Positions 18,521-27,704 of a stretch of DNA of 39,780 nt are shown here, piece after piece (position 1 is the first letter of the stretch; each line of letters starts with the position of its first letter). Source of the DNA: Clostridiales bacterium (lineage in GTDB: Bacteria; Bacillota; Clostridia; Lachnospirales; Lachnospiraceae); the NCBI GenBank assembly GCA_012523925.1, contig JAAYSQ010000092.1:1-39780 (forward strand), in the 5' to 3' direction. The notes beneath the pieces were generated by a model. It ran no database searches. It saw only the letters and a program-made list of their open reading frames with translations, and was not told the origin of the DNA. The translations under genes were made by a program, and so were the position numbers.

Positions 18521-20530
18521 ATGAAAAAATTCCGTAGAATTTTATACGGCGGGGATTATAATCCCAATCAATGGCCTAGAGAAATCTGGGACGAAGATAT
18601 TCGTCTGTTTCGTAAGGCAGGCATAAACAGTGCGACGATTAATGTGTTCTCCTGGGCGAAAATTCAGCCATCAGAACACGAATACTATTTTGACGAGCTA
18701 GATGAAATAGTGGAGATGTTAAGTCGTGAGAAATTCGATATTGTTATGGGTACTTCCACAGCAGCTATGCCAGCATGGATGTACAAGAAATATCCGGAGA
18801 TTGCTCGAACAGATTATAAGGGCAGAAGACATAAATTCGGACAGAGGCACAACTCATGTCCCAATAGCCTGGTGTACCAGAAGTTTGCCAAGCGTCTTGT
18901 AGAAAAACTAGCTGAGCGTTATGGTAGCAATGAACATGTCACCTGCTGGCATGTCAATAATGAATACAGTGGGGATTGCTACTGTGAAAACTGTGAAAAG
19001 GCGTTCCGTGTATGGCTAAAAGACAAATATAAGACCATTGAAGCATTGAATAAGGCATGGAATCTTGAATTCTGGGGTCATACAATCTATGACTGGGATG
19101 AGATTGTCCTACCAAACGAACTTAGCGAAGGATTGGAAAATGACAAAACTGCCTTTGCTGGAATATCCATTGATTATCGTCGCTTTAATTCGGATAGCTT
19201 ACTTAATAATTTTAAAATGGAGAGGGATGCTATTCGTAAATATGATCCTGATACTCTGATAACAACCAATTTGATGGGTACATACAAAAATCTTGACTAC
19301 TTTAAATGGGCCAAAGAGATGGATATCGTATCCTGGGATAACTATCCTTCTTACGATACTCCATGGAGTATGGTAGCCATGAACCATGATTTGATGCGTG
19401 GTTTGAAAGGACAGCCATTTATGCTAATGGAGCAGACTCCAAGCCAGCAAAACTGGCAGCCTTACAACTCCTTGAAAAAACCTGGACTAATGCGAGCACA
19501 GAGCTATCAGACAGTGGCTCATGGTGCGGATACCATACAGTTTTTCCAACTGCGCCGTTCAGTAGGAGCCTGCGAAAAATTTCATGGTGCTGTAATTGAG
19601 CATGTTGGAACGGAAAACACCCGAGTATTCAGAGAGGTTGCCGAACTGGGCGAGGAACTTCACAACCTGGGTGACCAATTGCTTGGTGCTGATAATCCGG
19701 CTCAGGTAGGAATAATCTTTGATTGGGATAACTACTGGGCACTAGAATACACCAGTGGACCAAACAAAGACTTAAAGTATGTAGATCAGATTCATCAATA
19801 TTACAGATATTTTTATGAAAAAAATATTCCGGTTGATATGATTCCGGTAGATGGTGATTTTTCAAAATATAAGGTAGTAGTTGCACCGGTTCTTTATATG
19901 ATCAAGGATGGAATGCAAGAGGCCTTGGAAAACTATGTGGAAAATGGTGGCGTACTGGTTACCGGTTTTATGAGCGGACTTGTGGATCAGTCTGATAACG
20001 TTCATCTTGGCGGATATCCAGGTCCCCTACGTAAGTTAGCTGGCATCTGGGTGGAAGAAATAGATGCTCTGGCACCGGAGCAGAGTAATAACATACGATT
20101 TACTGATGGAATGGAGTATGACTGTCATCTTCTATGCGATATTATCCATCTTGAGGGTGCGGAAAGTCTAGCCGATTACAGTAGCAATTTTTATGCCAAC
20201 TCACCGGCAGTGACAAAGAATAGTTTTGGACAGGGAGCTGTTTACTACGTGGGAACCCAGCCAGAACAAAAAGCTTTGGAAAAAATATTAGATCAGGTAA
20301 CAGTTTACTCTAATGTTAAACCCTTAATTGACATCGAGACAAAACTGGAAATCGTTCGCCGTACTGTCTCAGATAAGAACTACTATTTTATTTTAAATTT
20401 GACAAACGAAACACTTAGCATTCCGCAGGTTTTTGCAGATAAAGTTGATATACTTACTGGTAATAAATTGACATCACAAACAACTTTTGCGCCATATGAC
20501 GTTGCTTTGTTGTGTGTGGATAGTTTATAG
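18521..20530 (+). CDS. GH42 family beta-galactosidase
   Basis: Cytoplasmic beta-galactosidase of 669 residues, normal for GH42. GGDYNPNQWP opens the barrel. WHVNNEYSG holds Asn147 and the acid/base Glu148, and MEQTPSQQNW holds the nucleophile Glu304. Cys113, Cys153, Cys155 and Cys158 form the zinc cluster typical of the family. A beta-galactosidase trimerisation-like domain follows (about 400-600, VGIIFDWDNYWALE) with a small C-terminal beta domain. AAGGAGG precedes the ATG by about seven bases. The TATAAT at 18391-18396 lacks a good -35 (CTACAT), fitting activator-dependent expression by the divergent AraC protein. It would cut galactan or galacto-oligosaccharide products made by GH53. Confidence 0.94.
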   Translation: MKKFRRILYGGDYNPNQWPREIWDEDIRLFRKAGINSATINVFSWAKIQPSEHEYYFDELDEIVEMLSREKFDIVMGTSTAAMPAWMYKKYPEIARTDYKGRRHKFGQRHNSCPNSLVYQKFAKRLVEKLAERYGSNEHVTCWHVNNEYSGDCYCENCEKAFRVWLKDKYKTIEALNKAWNLEFWGHTIYDWDEIVLPNELSEGLENDKTAFAGISIDYRRFNSDSLLNNFKMERDAIRKYDPDTLITTNLMGTYKNLDYFKWAKEMDIVSWDNYPSYDTPWSMVAMNHDLMRGLKGQPFMLMEQTPSQQNWQPYNSLKKPGLMRAQSYQTVAHGADTIQFFQLRRSVGACEKFHGAVIEHVGTENTRVFREVAELGEELHNLGDQLLGADNPAQVGIIFDWDNYWALEYTSGPNKDLKYVDQIHQYYRYFYEKNIPVDMIPVDGDFSKYKVVVAPVLYMIKDGMQEALENYVENGGVLVTGFMSGLVDQSDNVHLGGYPGPLRKLAGIWVEEIDALAPEQSNNIRFTDGMEYDCHLLCDIIHLEGAESLADYSSNFYANSPAVTKNSFGQGAVYYVGTQPEQKALEKILDQVTVYSNVKPLIDIETKLEIVRRTVSDKNYYFILNLTNETLSIPQVFADKVDILTGNKLTSQTTFAPYDVALLCVDSL

Positions 20531-20594
20531 GAAACAAGAAAAAGCTTCGCTTGCGTAACACTCGCGCCGAGGACGTTCTGCCCTTAATTTGTGT

Positions 20595-20755
20595 AGCGCC
20601 TTTCTTGGTAGTGATGTTTATCACATCAAAGCATAAAAGAATAGCATATGATTTTTAATCCATAAGTGGACCGTTTGTCGCCATTGGATAAAAATCATAT
20701 GCTATTTTTCAAAAAGCTACTATGTGATAAACATTGTGGTTTTACTGAAGGCGCT
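20595..20755. repeat. 161-nt nested inverted repeat containing a terminator
   Basis: Outer arms AGCGCCTT (20595-20602) and AAGGCGCT (20748-20755) pair. Next, ATGTTTATCACAT (20614-20626) pairs with ATGTGATAAACAT (20722-20734). Inside, AATAGCATATGAT and following bases (20640-20662) pair with the copy at 20685-20706, ending in TTTTT. The innermost stem is a bidirectional terminator for the convergent genes; the outer 21 paired bases are not needed for that and could be the trace of a miniature inverted-repeat element. Confidence 0.6.
20640..20709 (+). terminator. Terminator of the GH42 gene (both directions)
   Basis: A stem of about 22 bp formed by 20640-20662 and 20685-20706, with T-runs at both ends on the respective strands. 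It suits termination of the GH42 transcript and of the oncoming ABC-F transcript. Confidence 0.85.
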
Positions 20756-20854
20756 GATACATATTATTGTTGCGACAGCCACTATTTATATATTTAAAAC
20801 GAATAAAATATTACATACTTAGAAAGGATTCGGCGGATTTAGCCGCAGGTGTTG

Positions 20855-22846
20855 TTATTCGTCTGCTAGTTGTTCCCATATTTCTAATAATTCTTCAAGT
20901 CTTGCCTCAATTTCCTTCTTTTCGTTATTTAGTTCAATTAATTTTGGTACATTGGTATAGATTTCCTCTAGAGTTAGGAGACTATCGATTTCCTCGTTGC
21001 GGGTCTCTAACTGGGTAATCTCCTCCTCGGTTTTCTTCAACCTATTCTGACGTTTACGTTGCCTTGCTTGCTCCTCTTTTTGCTGTTGCCAGCTGAGTTT
21101 GTTCTCACTGACGGGGGCGGATGAAGCAGTATTTTTTGAAGCGGAACCAGCATTCCATGTATTTGGAAGTTGAAAAGCACCGGGTTTTGTGGATATATCA
21201 GATAGATTTGTATCCACAGATTTCCCCAAATATGCTGCTTCTACTTCTGGTTTCTTTTCTAAGTAATAATCATAATTGCCAATGTAATTTAGTATTGTCT
21301 GTTCCGTAAGATCTAATATTCTAGTGGCTGTTTTATTAATAAAGTAACGGTCATGAGAAACATAGAGTACCGTGCCACTGTAATTGTTAATAACATTTTC
21401 AAGGATTTCTTTAGAAGTAATATCTAAATGGTTGGTTGGCTCATCAAGAATTAACAGATTCGCTTCGGAAAGCATTAATTTCGCAAGGGAAACTCGGCCC
21501 CGCTCTCCACCGCTGAGATCCTTAATTCGCTTAAATACATCATCATCCGTAAATAGAAAGGCAGCTAGTATATTGCGAACTGTAGTATTATCCAAGTGTG
21601 GATATGTATCCTGTAATTCATCGAATAATGTCTTATCCAAATCTAATTCCTGCTGCTCTTGATCGTAGTAAGCTATATGAACTTTGGAACCAATATTTAC
21701 TTCACCTCTGTCTGCTGCTACTTGGCCACAGATAATTTTTAAAATTGTGGTCTTACCGGTTCCATTATTACCAATAATGGCTACTTTCTCGCCACGCTTT
21801 ATTTCAAAGGAGATATCATTAAATAAATGTAAATTTCCATAAGATTTTGATAAACCATTGATTTCAAGTACATCATTTCCGCTAACAACTCTAGGTTCCA
21901 AATTAAAATGCATCTGAGCATTTTCGATGGGCTTTTCCACGCGTTCTATCTTGGCTAGCATCTTTTCTCGGCTTTCAGCTCTTCTGATTGACTTCTCCCG
22001 ATTAAAAGAACGAAGTTTTGCAATAACCTCTTCATGGTGTTTGATTTCCTGTTGTTGATTTAGATATTGCTTCAACATCGCTTCCCGCTGCTGGGATTTC
22101 TTATATGCATAGTCAGAGTAATTCCCATCAAAGGTTTGGCATTTTGTATTATCTAGCTCAATCACTTTAGAGACTACTTTATCTAAGAAATAACGGTCAT
22201 GGGCAACCACGATAACCGCACCATTGTAGTTCAGGAGGAATGTTTCAAGCCATGCAATGGAAATGAGATCGAGATGGTTCGTAGGCTCATCCAGAAGAAT
22301 AATATCTGGTTTAGAAAGGAGTAACTTTCCTAATGCAATTCTTGTCTTCTGTCCACCAGATAGGGTGTCTATTTTCTTGTCAAAATCCTCCTCGGTAAAG
22401 CCAAGCCCCTTTAATATCCCAGTTACTTCACTCTGGTAGGCATACCCATTCTTAGTTTCAAATTCATGTACCAAGCGAGTGTAAGAGTTCAGCATCGACT
22501 CAAGTTTATCGCCTTCTGCATTCTTCATTTCCAATTCCAGAGTTCTTATATTATGATTTAAGTCTATAATATCCTGCTTAACAGTTAACATTTCCTCATA
22601 GATGGAGGCTTCGGAAGTTAGGTTTTGATGCTGCGCTAGGTAGCCAATAGTACTTCCCTTTGCCAGAATAACTTCACCATCATCTGCAGATAATTCCCCT
22701 ATAATAATTTTTAATAATGTAGATTTACCAGCACCATTGATGCCAACGATTGCTGCTTTTTCCCTATCATTAATATGAAAGGAAACAGATTGCAGAATCT
22801 GCGTCGTACCAAATGCTTTACTTATATTTTGACATGCAAGTACCAT
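20855..22846 (-). CDS. ABC-F family ATPase (YdiF-like)
   Basis: Soluble protein with two ABC ATPase domains and no membrane segments, 663 residues. Domain 1 has Walker A GINGAGKST (35-43), signature LSGGQKTR and Walker B LLDEPTNHLD. An arginine/lysine-rich linker follows (LRSFNREKSIRRAESREK). Domain 2 has GNNGTGKTT, LSGGERGR and LILDEPTNHLD. A C-terminal coiled coil of about 80 residues (QQQKEEQARQRKRQNRLKK onward) is like YdiF/Uup. Such proteins act on the ribosome or, in some cases, give antibiotic protection; the resistance subgroups cannot be told from housekeeping ones by eye, and I favour housekeeping. The ATG follows GAGGGATGATAA on the minus strand. Confidence 0.93.
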   Translation of the reverse strand: MVLACQNISKAFGTTQILQSVSFHINDREKAAIVGINGAGKSTLLKIIIGELSADDGEVILAKGSTIGYLAQHQNLTSEASIYEEMLTVKQDIIDLNHNIRTLELEMKNAEGDKLESMLNSYTRLVHEFETKNGYAYQSEVTGILKGLGFTEEDFDKKIDTLSGGQKTRIALGKLLLSKPDIILLDEPTNHLDLISIAWLETFLLNYNGAVIVVAHDRYFLDKVVSKVIELDNTKCQTFDGNYSDYAYKKSQQREAMLKQYLNQQQEIKHHEEVIAKLRSFNREKSIRRAESREKMLAKIERVEKPIENAQMHFNLEPRVVSGNDVLEINGLSKSYGNLHLFNDISFEIKRGEKVAIIGNNGTGKTTILKIICGQVAADRGEVNIGSKVHIAYYDQEQQELDLDKTLFDELQDTYPHLDNTTVRNILAAFLFTDDDVFKRIKDLSGGERGRVSLAKLMLSEANLLILDEPTNHLDITSKEILENVINNYSGTVLYVSHDRYFINKTATRILDLTEQTILNYIGNYDYYLEKKPEVEAAYLGKSVDTNLSDISTKPGAFQLPNTWNAGSASKNTASSAPVSENKLSWQQQKEEQARQRKRQNRLKKTEEEITQLETRNEEIDSLLTLEEIYTNVPKLIELNNEKKEIEARLEELLEIWEQLADE

Positions 22847-22985
22847 TTATCATCCCTCATAAATTTAAAGTTTTCTTACCTTTCGTTAACAAAACACATA
22901 CATTTACTTATTCTATCATAGATGGGTCAATTAAGTAAAGGTTACAGTTTAGCCAAACTAGTATGAAGTGAACATTGAACCAACA

Positions 22986-23003
22986 TTGACTTATTATTAA
23001 CAA
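22986..23003. promoter_or_regulatory. Candidate Rex operator within the rex promoter
   Basis: TTGACTTATTATTAACAA keeps the outer TTG...CAA and the complete right half TTAACAA of the clostridial Rex box TTGTTAANNNNTTAACAA. The left half deviates at four positions because it doubles as the -35 hexamer. It would allow NADH-sensitive autoregulation. It is a match by eye only. Confidence 0.45.
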
Positions 23004-23014
23004 TTTAATATAAT
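22986..23014 (+). promoter_or_regulatory. Promoter of rex
   Basis: TTGACT (22986-22991), 17 bp, TATAAT (23009-23014), followed by a leader of about 117 bases before the TTG start. Confidence 0.7.
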
Positions 23015-23137
23015 AATGATTACAGGTCAAAAGTCGTGATGTTTTGGCTTTTGAAAGTTTATTGGTATTAATGTCAGAAGTTATGGTCGTCGATGGTTGA
23101 TTTTGACATTTCTAATATAGGAAGAGGAGGTAAATCT

Positions 23138-23839
23138 TTGCAAAAAAAAGAGATTTCTAAAGCAGTTATAAATAGATTACCTAGGTATTATCGTTACCTT
23201 GGAGATTTACTTGAGAAAGATGTAGTACGCATTTCATCTAAGGAACTGAGCCAAAAGATGAAGGTGACCGCGTCTCAGATAAGACAGGATTTGAATAACT
23301 TTGGAGGTTTTGGTCAACAGGGGTATGGATATAATGTTGAATACCTCCATTCTGAAATTGGAAAGATACTTGGACTTGAAAAGAAATATAATATTATAAT
23401 CGTAGGTGCTGGTAATTTAGGGCAAGCGTTAGCGAATTATGTGGATTTTGAAAGGCGAGGCTTTGTATTTACAGCACTATTTGATGTCAATCCTCAGTTG
23501 GTCGGTACTAAGATTAGAGATATCGTTGTGCGTCCAGCGGATGAACTAGAAGAATATATTAAAAATAACCAGGTTGACATAGTTGCGATTACAGTACCTA
23601 AAATACGAGCACCTATTCTTGCTGCGGATCTTGTAAAATGGGGTATAAAAGGTATATGGAACTTTGCACCGACGGACTTAAATTTACCGAAAGATGTAAC
23701 AGTTGAAAATGTACATTTAGCAGAGAGTCTTATGAAACTTTCCTACCGGTTATCAACAAAGAAGAGCCAAGAGGAGAAGCATAAGACTGCTGTAGAAGGA
23801 TCGGATAAAACTAATGAAAAGAAGAACAAAGAAGATTGA
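23138..23839 (+). CDS. rex: Redox-sensing transcriptional repressor Rex
   Basis: Repressor that releases DNA when NADH rises relative to NAD+, controlling fermentation genes. The start is the TTG at 23138, seven bases after GAGGAGG; the peptide then begins with KKEISKAVINRLPRYYRYL, as Rex proteins do. The in-frame ATG at 23093 has no ribosome site. The winged helix spans about residues 1-75 with SQKMKVTASQIRQDLNNFG. The Rossmann domain starts at IIIVGAGNLGQALANY, with FDVNPQLVG after it. C-terminal SLMKLSYRL is the domain-swapped helix. The tail after it is lysine- and glutamate-rich and overlaps the next gene by 26 bases. It heads a run of genes for acyl-carrier activation, metabolite repair and cell-wall precursor synthesis. 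Confidence 0.95.
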   Translation: MQKKEISKAVINRLPRYYRYLGDLLEKDVVRISSKELSQKMKVTASQIRQDLNNFGGFGQQGYGYNVEYLHSEIGKILGLEKKYNIIIVGAGNLGQALANYVDFERRGFVFTALFDVNPQLVGTKIRDIVVRPADELEEYIKNNQVDIVAITVPKIRAPILAADLVKWGIKGIWNFAPTDLNLPKDVTVENVHLAESLMKLSYRLSTKKSQEEKHKTAVEGSDKTNEKKNKED

Positions 23840-24422
23840 TTTTAATCTTGTTAGAGATCGGAAACTACCTATTCTTACACTAGATTCTCGCTGGCATGAA
23901 ATGTTTTCAGAGGAAGAGAAAACAGCGGCTATTCGAGAATTAGAGCAAAAATTAAATGATCTTCTTGCAAAGCAAGGCAAATTGGTAAATGAGATTAAGG
24001 ATTTGAAGCAATTAAAGAAAAAATTGATGGCGGATATCGTATCTAATATGGAAATCGATAACAGTCCTATTGGAAAAGCGAAGGCTAAGAAGCAAGAAAA
24101 GAACAAACAATATATTCTTGATATTAATGAGAAAATTGATAGGGAAATGGATACCTTATCAGAGCTTCCATATCAAATCAAAGAGGTAAATGAAGATCTC
24201 TTGATAGAGACTCTTTCCATTTGCTATAAACGTACCAGAAAACAGTCAAATGAAATCAAAGAATTGTCTGAATGGATTACGAAAGCTAGGGAAGAACTTA
24301 AGGAGAAAATTCTTTTAAAACAGGATTTGGAAGAAAAGAACGACCTAATGTATTCTTATATTCATGATATACTGGGAGTTGATCTTATGGAAAATCTAGA
24401 TCGTAAGCATTTCTTAGATTAA
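23814..24422 (+). CDS. Conserved coiled-coil protein of unknown function
   Basis: Soluble, charged protein of 202 residues with no recognised enzyme motif. After an N-terminal segment ending LPILTLDSRWHEMF there are long heptad-rich helices (about 35-80, 90-120 and 145-185) that predict coiled coil. It has no signal peptide or membrane segment. It starts inside the end of rex, overlapping by 26 bases in another frame, so the two are probably translated from one message. I recall proteins of this kind only as hypothetical in Lachnospiraceae and give no function. A role as an adaptor or structural protein would be guesswork. Confidence 0.8.
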   Translation: MKRRTKKIDFNLVRDRKLPILTLDSRWHEMFSEEEKTAAIRELEQKLNDLLAKQGKLVNEIKDLKQLKKKLMADIVSNMEIDNSPIGKAKAKKQEKNKQYILDINEKIDREMDTLSELPYQIKEVNEDLLIETLSICYKRTRKQSNEIKELSEWITKAREELKEKILLKQDLEEKNDLMYSYIHDILGVDLMENLDRKHFLD

Positions 24423-24471
24423 AATTAGTATCCCATTAGAATTTCTTGTTTTGCAAAATATTGTGTATAGT

Positions 24472-24500
24472 AAGCATGAGAAACTGTGATTTTCATGCTT
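24472..24500 (+). repeat. Hairpin in the acpS leader
   Basis: AAGCATGAGAA (24472-24482) pairs with TTTTCATGCTT (24490-24500) with one mismatch. No T-run follows, so it is unlikely to stop transcription. It lies 31 bases before the acpS start and may be a leader structure. Confidence 0.4.
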
Positions 24501-24531
24501 CGCTCACTTTAAAGAAAGGCATGGTTATGAT

Positions 24532-24900
24532 ATGATTATAGGGATTGGTGTTGATTTAATCGAGGTTGACCGGGTAGTTAAAGCCTGTCAAAAAGAATCT
24601 TTTCTGTCTCGCTACTTCACGGAAGAGGAGATTGCACTTATTACCCAAGATATTAAAAAATCTGCCGGCAATTTTGCTGTAAAAGAGGCGATATCTAAAA
24701 TGTTTGGGACGGGATTTAGAGAAATAACGCCAATCGAAATTGAGGTTCTTCGAAATTCTGAGGGAAAACCTTATGTAAATTTATATGGAAATGCTGCCAA
24801 GTTGGCAATAAAGAAGCAAATAACTGATATTCATGTATCGATAACAAATACAAAGGACTTTGCCAATGCATTTGTTATAGGAGAACACAGGGAAAGTTGA
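24532..24900 (+). CDS. acpS: Holo-[acyl-carrier-protein] synthase
   Basis: Transfers the phosphopantetheine arm of CoA to acyl carrier protein, needed for fatty-acid synthesis. It is 122 residues, the usual AcpS length. IGIGVDLIEVDR holds the metal-binding Asp8, and NFAVKEAISKMFG holds the second ligand Glu. SEGKPYV and HVSITNTKDFANAFVI complete the fold. The next gene (nnr) follows after 33 bases and alr comes after that, the familiar Firmicute order acpS-nnr-alr. Confidence 0.96.
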   Translation: MIIGIGVDLIEVDRVVKACQKESFLSRYFTEEEIALITQDIKKSAGNFAVKEAISKMFGTGFREITPIEIEVLRNSEGKPYVNLYGNAAKLAIKKQITDIHVSITNTKDFANAFVIGEHRES

Positions 24901-24933
24901 TTTATTAAGTTGATTTAATGGAGGCCAAAGCGT

Positions 24934-26466
24934 ATGTATTATGCACTCGATTCGAATCAGATAAAAGAAATAGATAACTATACTATAAAATCGATAGGGA
25001 TTCCTTCCCTTGTTCTTATGGAAAGGGCTGCATTAGAGGTAGCTAATCATATTAAGAAAAAAATACAAAAGTCAGACCGGATACTAGCGATTTGTGGAAA
25101 TGGAAATAATGGCGGAGATGGAATTGCAGCAGGTAGAATCCTGTTTTTACAGGGTTATCAGGTTGCGATTCTTTTTATTGGAAAATATGAAAATGCAACT
25201 GAGCAGACAAAAAGGCAGTTAGATATAGCTAAAAACATGGGAATTCCAATTGAGAACAACAACAAGCTTGATGAATATAATATAATAATTGATGCTATTT
25301 TTGGTGTAGGACTATCTCGACCGGTTACTGGAGAATATGCAGATATCATTGAAGAAATAAACCGTCAGGATGCAAGTGTTTTTTCGGTGGATATGCCTTC
25401 AGGAATATCTGCAGATGATGGTAGGATTCATAACGTTGCTGTCCGCGCCGATGAAACCATTACCATTGGATTTAATAAGCTAGGATTACTTCTGTATCCT
25501 GGTGCAGAGTATGCTGGAGATGTTACAATTGTGGATATCGGCTATCCAGATCTTGCTTTTCAACAGGTGAAATCGGATACCTTTTATTATGGTGACGAAG
25601 ATTTGAAGCTTTTGCCTAAGAGAAAGCAAAATGGTCATAAAGGAACTTTTGGAAAGGTTCTTGTAATCGCAGGAAGCAAAGGAATGAGCGGTGCGGCATA
25701 CTTTTCTGCTAAAGCTGCTTATAAGACCGGGGCTGGCTTAGTTAAAATCCTAACATCCTCAGATAATCGCCAGATTCTTCAAACCTTATTGCCAGAGGCT
25801 TTATTGGCTTCCTATGATGAAAGTAAAAGCATAGAAGGAACCGATGAATTACTAGAAAGTTTATCTTGGGCCTCTGTTATCGTAATAGGACCTGGATTGG
25901 GGCAATCTGAACAAACTAAATCAATTCTGTGTACTGTAATAAAAGAAGCCAAGGTTCCAGTAATAATTGATGCGGATGGTCTTAACCTTTTAGCAAAAAT
26001 TATAGAAACTGACTCTATGAATGTGGAAACTAGAATAAATTCTCTAGCTGAATTCATGAAGGCTCCTACAATATTAACACCACATCTAATGGAACTTTCT
26101 AGATTACTTAATATTCCTGTAACACAAATAAAAGAGAATATTATTGACACTGCAAAGCAATGTTCCTATAATAATAAATTAATCTATGTAATAAAAGATG
26201 TAAGAACAATTGTTACTCATAAAGGAAATCATTATATCAACTTATCTGGTAATCATGGAATGGCTACCGGTGGAAGTGGTGATGTGTTAACCGGCATAAT
26301 TGCTGCCTTGGTTGCACAAGGGATGGCGCCCTATGATGCTGCTTGCCTGGGGGTATATCTTCATGGATTGGCTGGTAATGATGCAGCAAGGAATAAGGGG
26401 CCATACTCAATGATTGCTAGCGATATCCTTACTTCTATTGAAAATGTAATTAAATCAGTAGAATAA
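24934..26466 (+). CDS. nnr: Bifunctional NAD(P)H-hydrate epimerase and ADP-dependent dehydratase
   Basis: Metabolite-repair enzyme that restores NADH or NADPH damaged by hydration. It is a natural fusion of 510 residues. The N-terminal YjeF epimerase domain (about 1-215) has GNGNNGGDGIAAGR and VFSVDMPSGI. The C-terminal ribokinase-like dehydratase (about 220-505) has KGTFGKVLVIAGSKGMSGA, VIGPGLGQ, DADGLNLL and MATGGSGDVLTGIIAAL, which binds ADP or ATP. GGAGGCC precedes the ATG. Its place between acpS and alr is conserved in many Firmicutes. Confidence 0.95.
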   Translation: MYYALDSNQIKEIDNYTIKSIGIPSLVLMERAALEVANHIKKKIQKSDRILAICGNGNNGGDGIAAGRILFLQGYQVAILFIGKYENATEQTKRQLDIAKNMGIPIENNNKLDEYNIIIDAIFGVGLSRPVTGEYADIIEEINRQDASVFSVDMPSGISADDGRIHNVAVRADETITIGFNKLGLLLYPGAEYAGDVTIVDIGYPDLAFQQVKSDTFYYGDEDLKLLPKRKQNGHKGTFGKVLVIAGSKGMSGAAYFSAKAAYKTGAGLVKILTSSDNRQILQTLLPEALLASYDESKSIEGTDELLESLSWASVIVIGPGLGQSEQTKSILCTVIKEAKVPVIIDADGLNLLAKIIETDSMNVETRINSLAEFMKAPTILTPHLMELSRLLNIPVTQIKENIIDTAKQCSYNNKLIYVIKDVRTIVTHKGNHYINLSGNHGMATGGSGDVLTGIIAALVAQGMAPYDAACLGVYLHGLAGNDAARNKGPYSMIASDILTSIENVIKSVE

Positions 26467-26507
26467 TCTTATAGATAAAGAAACATAATTTTAACAAGGA
26501 AATCTTC

Positions 26508-27689
26508 ATGGATTGGGAGAAAGTGCATAATATGAAAGAAGAAATACAAAGTACGGATCTAGATAGCTATTACCGAGTCCAGGCGAATGTGAATTTAAAA
26601 GCGATCCGTCATAATATTAGAGAAGTTAAAAATAAATTACAAGAAAATACGAAACTTATGCTTATTATTAAAGCAGACGCTTATGGGCATGGTGCCATTC
26701 CAATTGCAAAGGCTATTAGCAATGATAATCTTGCGGATGCTTATGGAGTGGCAATTATTGAAGAAGCAATAGAGCTTCGAAATGCAGGAATTAGCCTACC
26801 AATCTTAGTCCTTGGGTTTACACCGAAGGAGCAATACCACCTAGTTGTTGCTAACGATGTCATGCAGACCGTATTCCAATATGAGATGGCCAAAGAACTT
26901 TCAATGGAAGCAAAAAAACAAGGAAAGACGGCTAAAATTCATATTAAAATAGACACCGGAATGAGCCGGATTGGTTTCAATACTGAAGAGGGAATTAATG
27001 AAATTAAGCGAATTGCAAAGCTGGAAAATATTCAAATAGAAGGTCTATTTTCTCATTTTGCACAGGCTGATGAAAGTGATAAATCAAGTACGATGAAACA
27101 ATTAAAAAGATATATGGATTTTGTTCATCGTTTGGAGAGGGAAGGAATACATATACCAGTAAAACACATCTCTAATAGTGCTGGTGTACTTAACTTTCCA
27201 GAAGCAGAGTTTGATATGGTGCGATGTGGTATCGTAACCTATGGAATATATCCTTCCAATGAGGTCAATAAGACCGAAGTGGAATTAATTCCAGTAATGG
27301 AAATAAAGACCCATGTGATTTTCGTAAAAGAGGTGGATGCTGGTGTACCAATAAGCTATGGTGCAACGTATTACACTAAAAGAAAGACGAAAGTCGCAAC
27401 TATACCAGTAGGATACGCCGATGGATATTCTAGGAATTTATCCGGTTGTGGTATGGTTATTATCCATGGTAAATTCGCTCCGATTATCGGTAGAATCTGT
27501 ATGGATCAATTTATGGTTGATGTTACTGATATTGATGATATAAATCAAGGAGATACTGTAACTCTTTTAGGTAAAGACGGGGACGTATGTATAACTGCAG
27601 AGGAATTATCCGAGTGGTCTCATTCGTTTCCTTATGAACTGGTCTGTACCGTAGGAAAAAGAATTCCAAGGGTATATTTTGATAATTAA
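26508..27689 (+). CDS. alr: Alanine racemase
   Basis: PLP enzyme that interconverts L- and D-alanine for peptidoglycan. It is 393 residues, slightly long because of a non-conserved N-terminal stretch of about 22 residues. IIKADAYGHGA holds the PLP lysine Lys55, and SYGATYY holds the catalytic Tyr284. KIDTGMSRIGF and GRICMDQFMVDVTD are further family motifs. AAGGAA lies six bases before the ATG at 26508; an internal ATG at 26532 (MKEEIQ) has a weaker site and is the alternative. A MazF gene follows after about 100 bases. Confidence 0.95.
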   Translation: MDWEKVHNMKEEIQSTDLDSYYRVQANVNLKAIRHNIREVKNKLQENTKLMLIIKADAYGHGAIPIAKAISNDNLADAYGVAIIEEAIELRNAGISLPILVLGFTPKEQYHLVVANDVMQTVFQYEMAKELSMEAKKQGKTAKIHIKIDTGMSRIGFNTEEGINEIKRIAKLENIQIEGLFSHFAQADESDKSSTMKQLKRYMDFVHRLEREGIHIPVKHISNSAGVLNFPEAEFDMVRCGIVTYGIYPSNEVNKTEVELIPVMEIKTHVIFVKEVDAGVPISYGATYYTKRKTKVATIPVGYADGYSRNLSGCGMVIIHGKFAPIIGRICMDQFMVDVTDIDDINQGDTVTLLGKDGDVCITAEELSEWSHSFPYELVCTVGKRIPRVYFDN

Positions 27690-27704
27690 ATAAAAATTTT
27701 GTTA

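Larger units (their letters stand above)
20531..20854. other. Gene-free stretch between convergent GH42 and ABC-F genes
   Basis: These 324 bases hold one large nested stem-loop (20595-20755), described separately, and a short CGGCGGATTTAGCCG hairpin near 20830. I see no open frame with a ribosome site. Confidence 0.6.

Noticed and set aside
20855-22846. Antibiotic-resistance ABC-F determinant
   Set aside because: The long C-terminal coiled coil fits housekeeping YdiF/Uup-type proteins, and no resistance-type leader peptide was identified upstream; left as an open possibility only.
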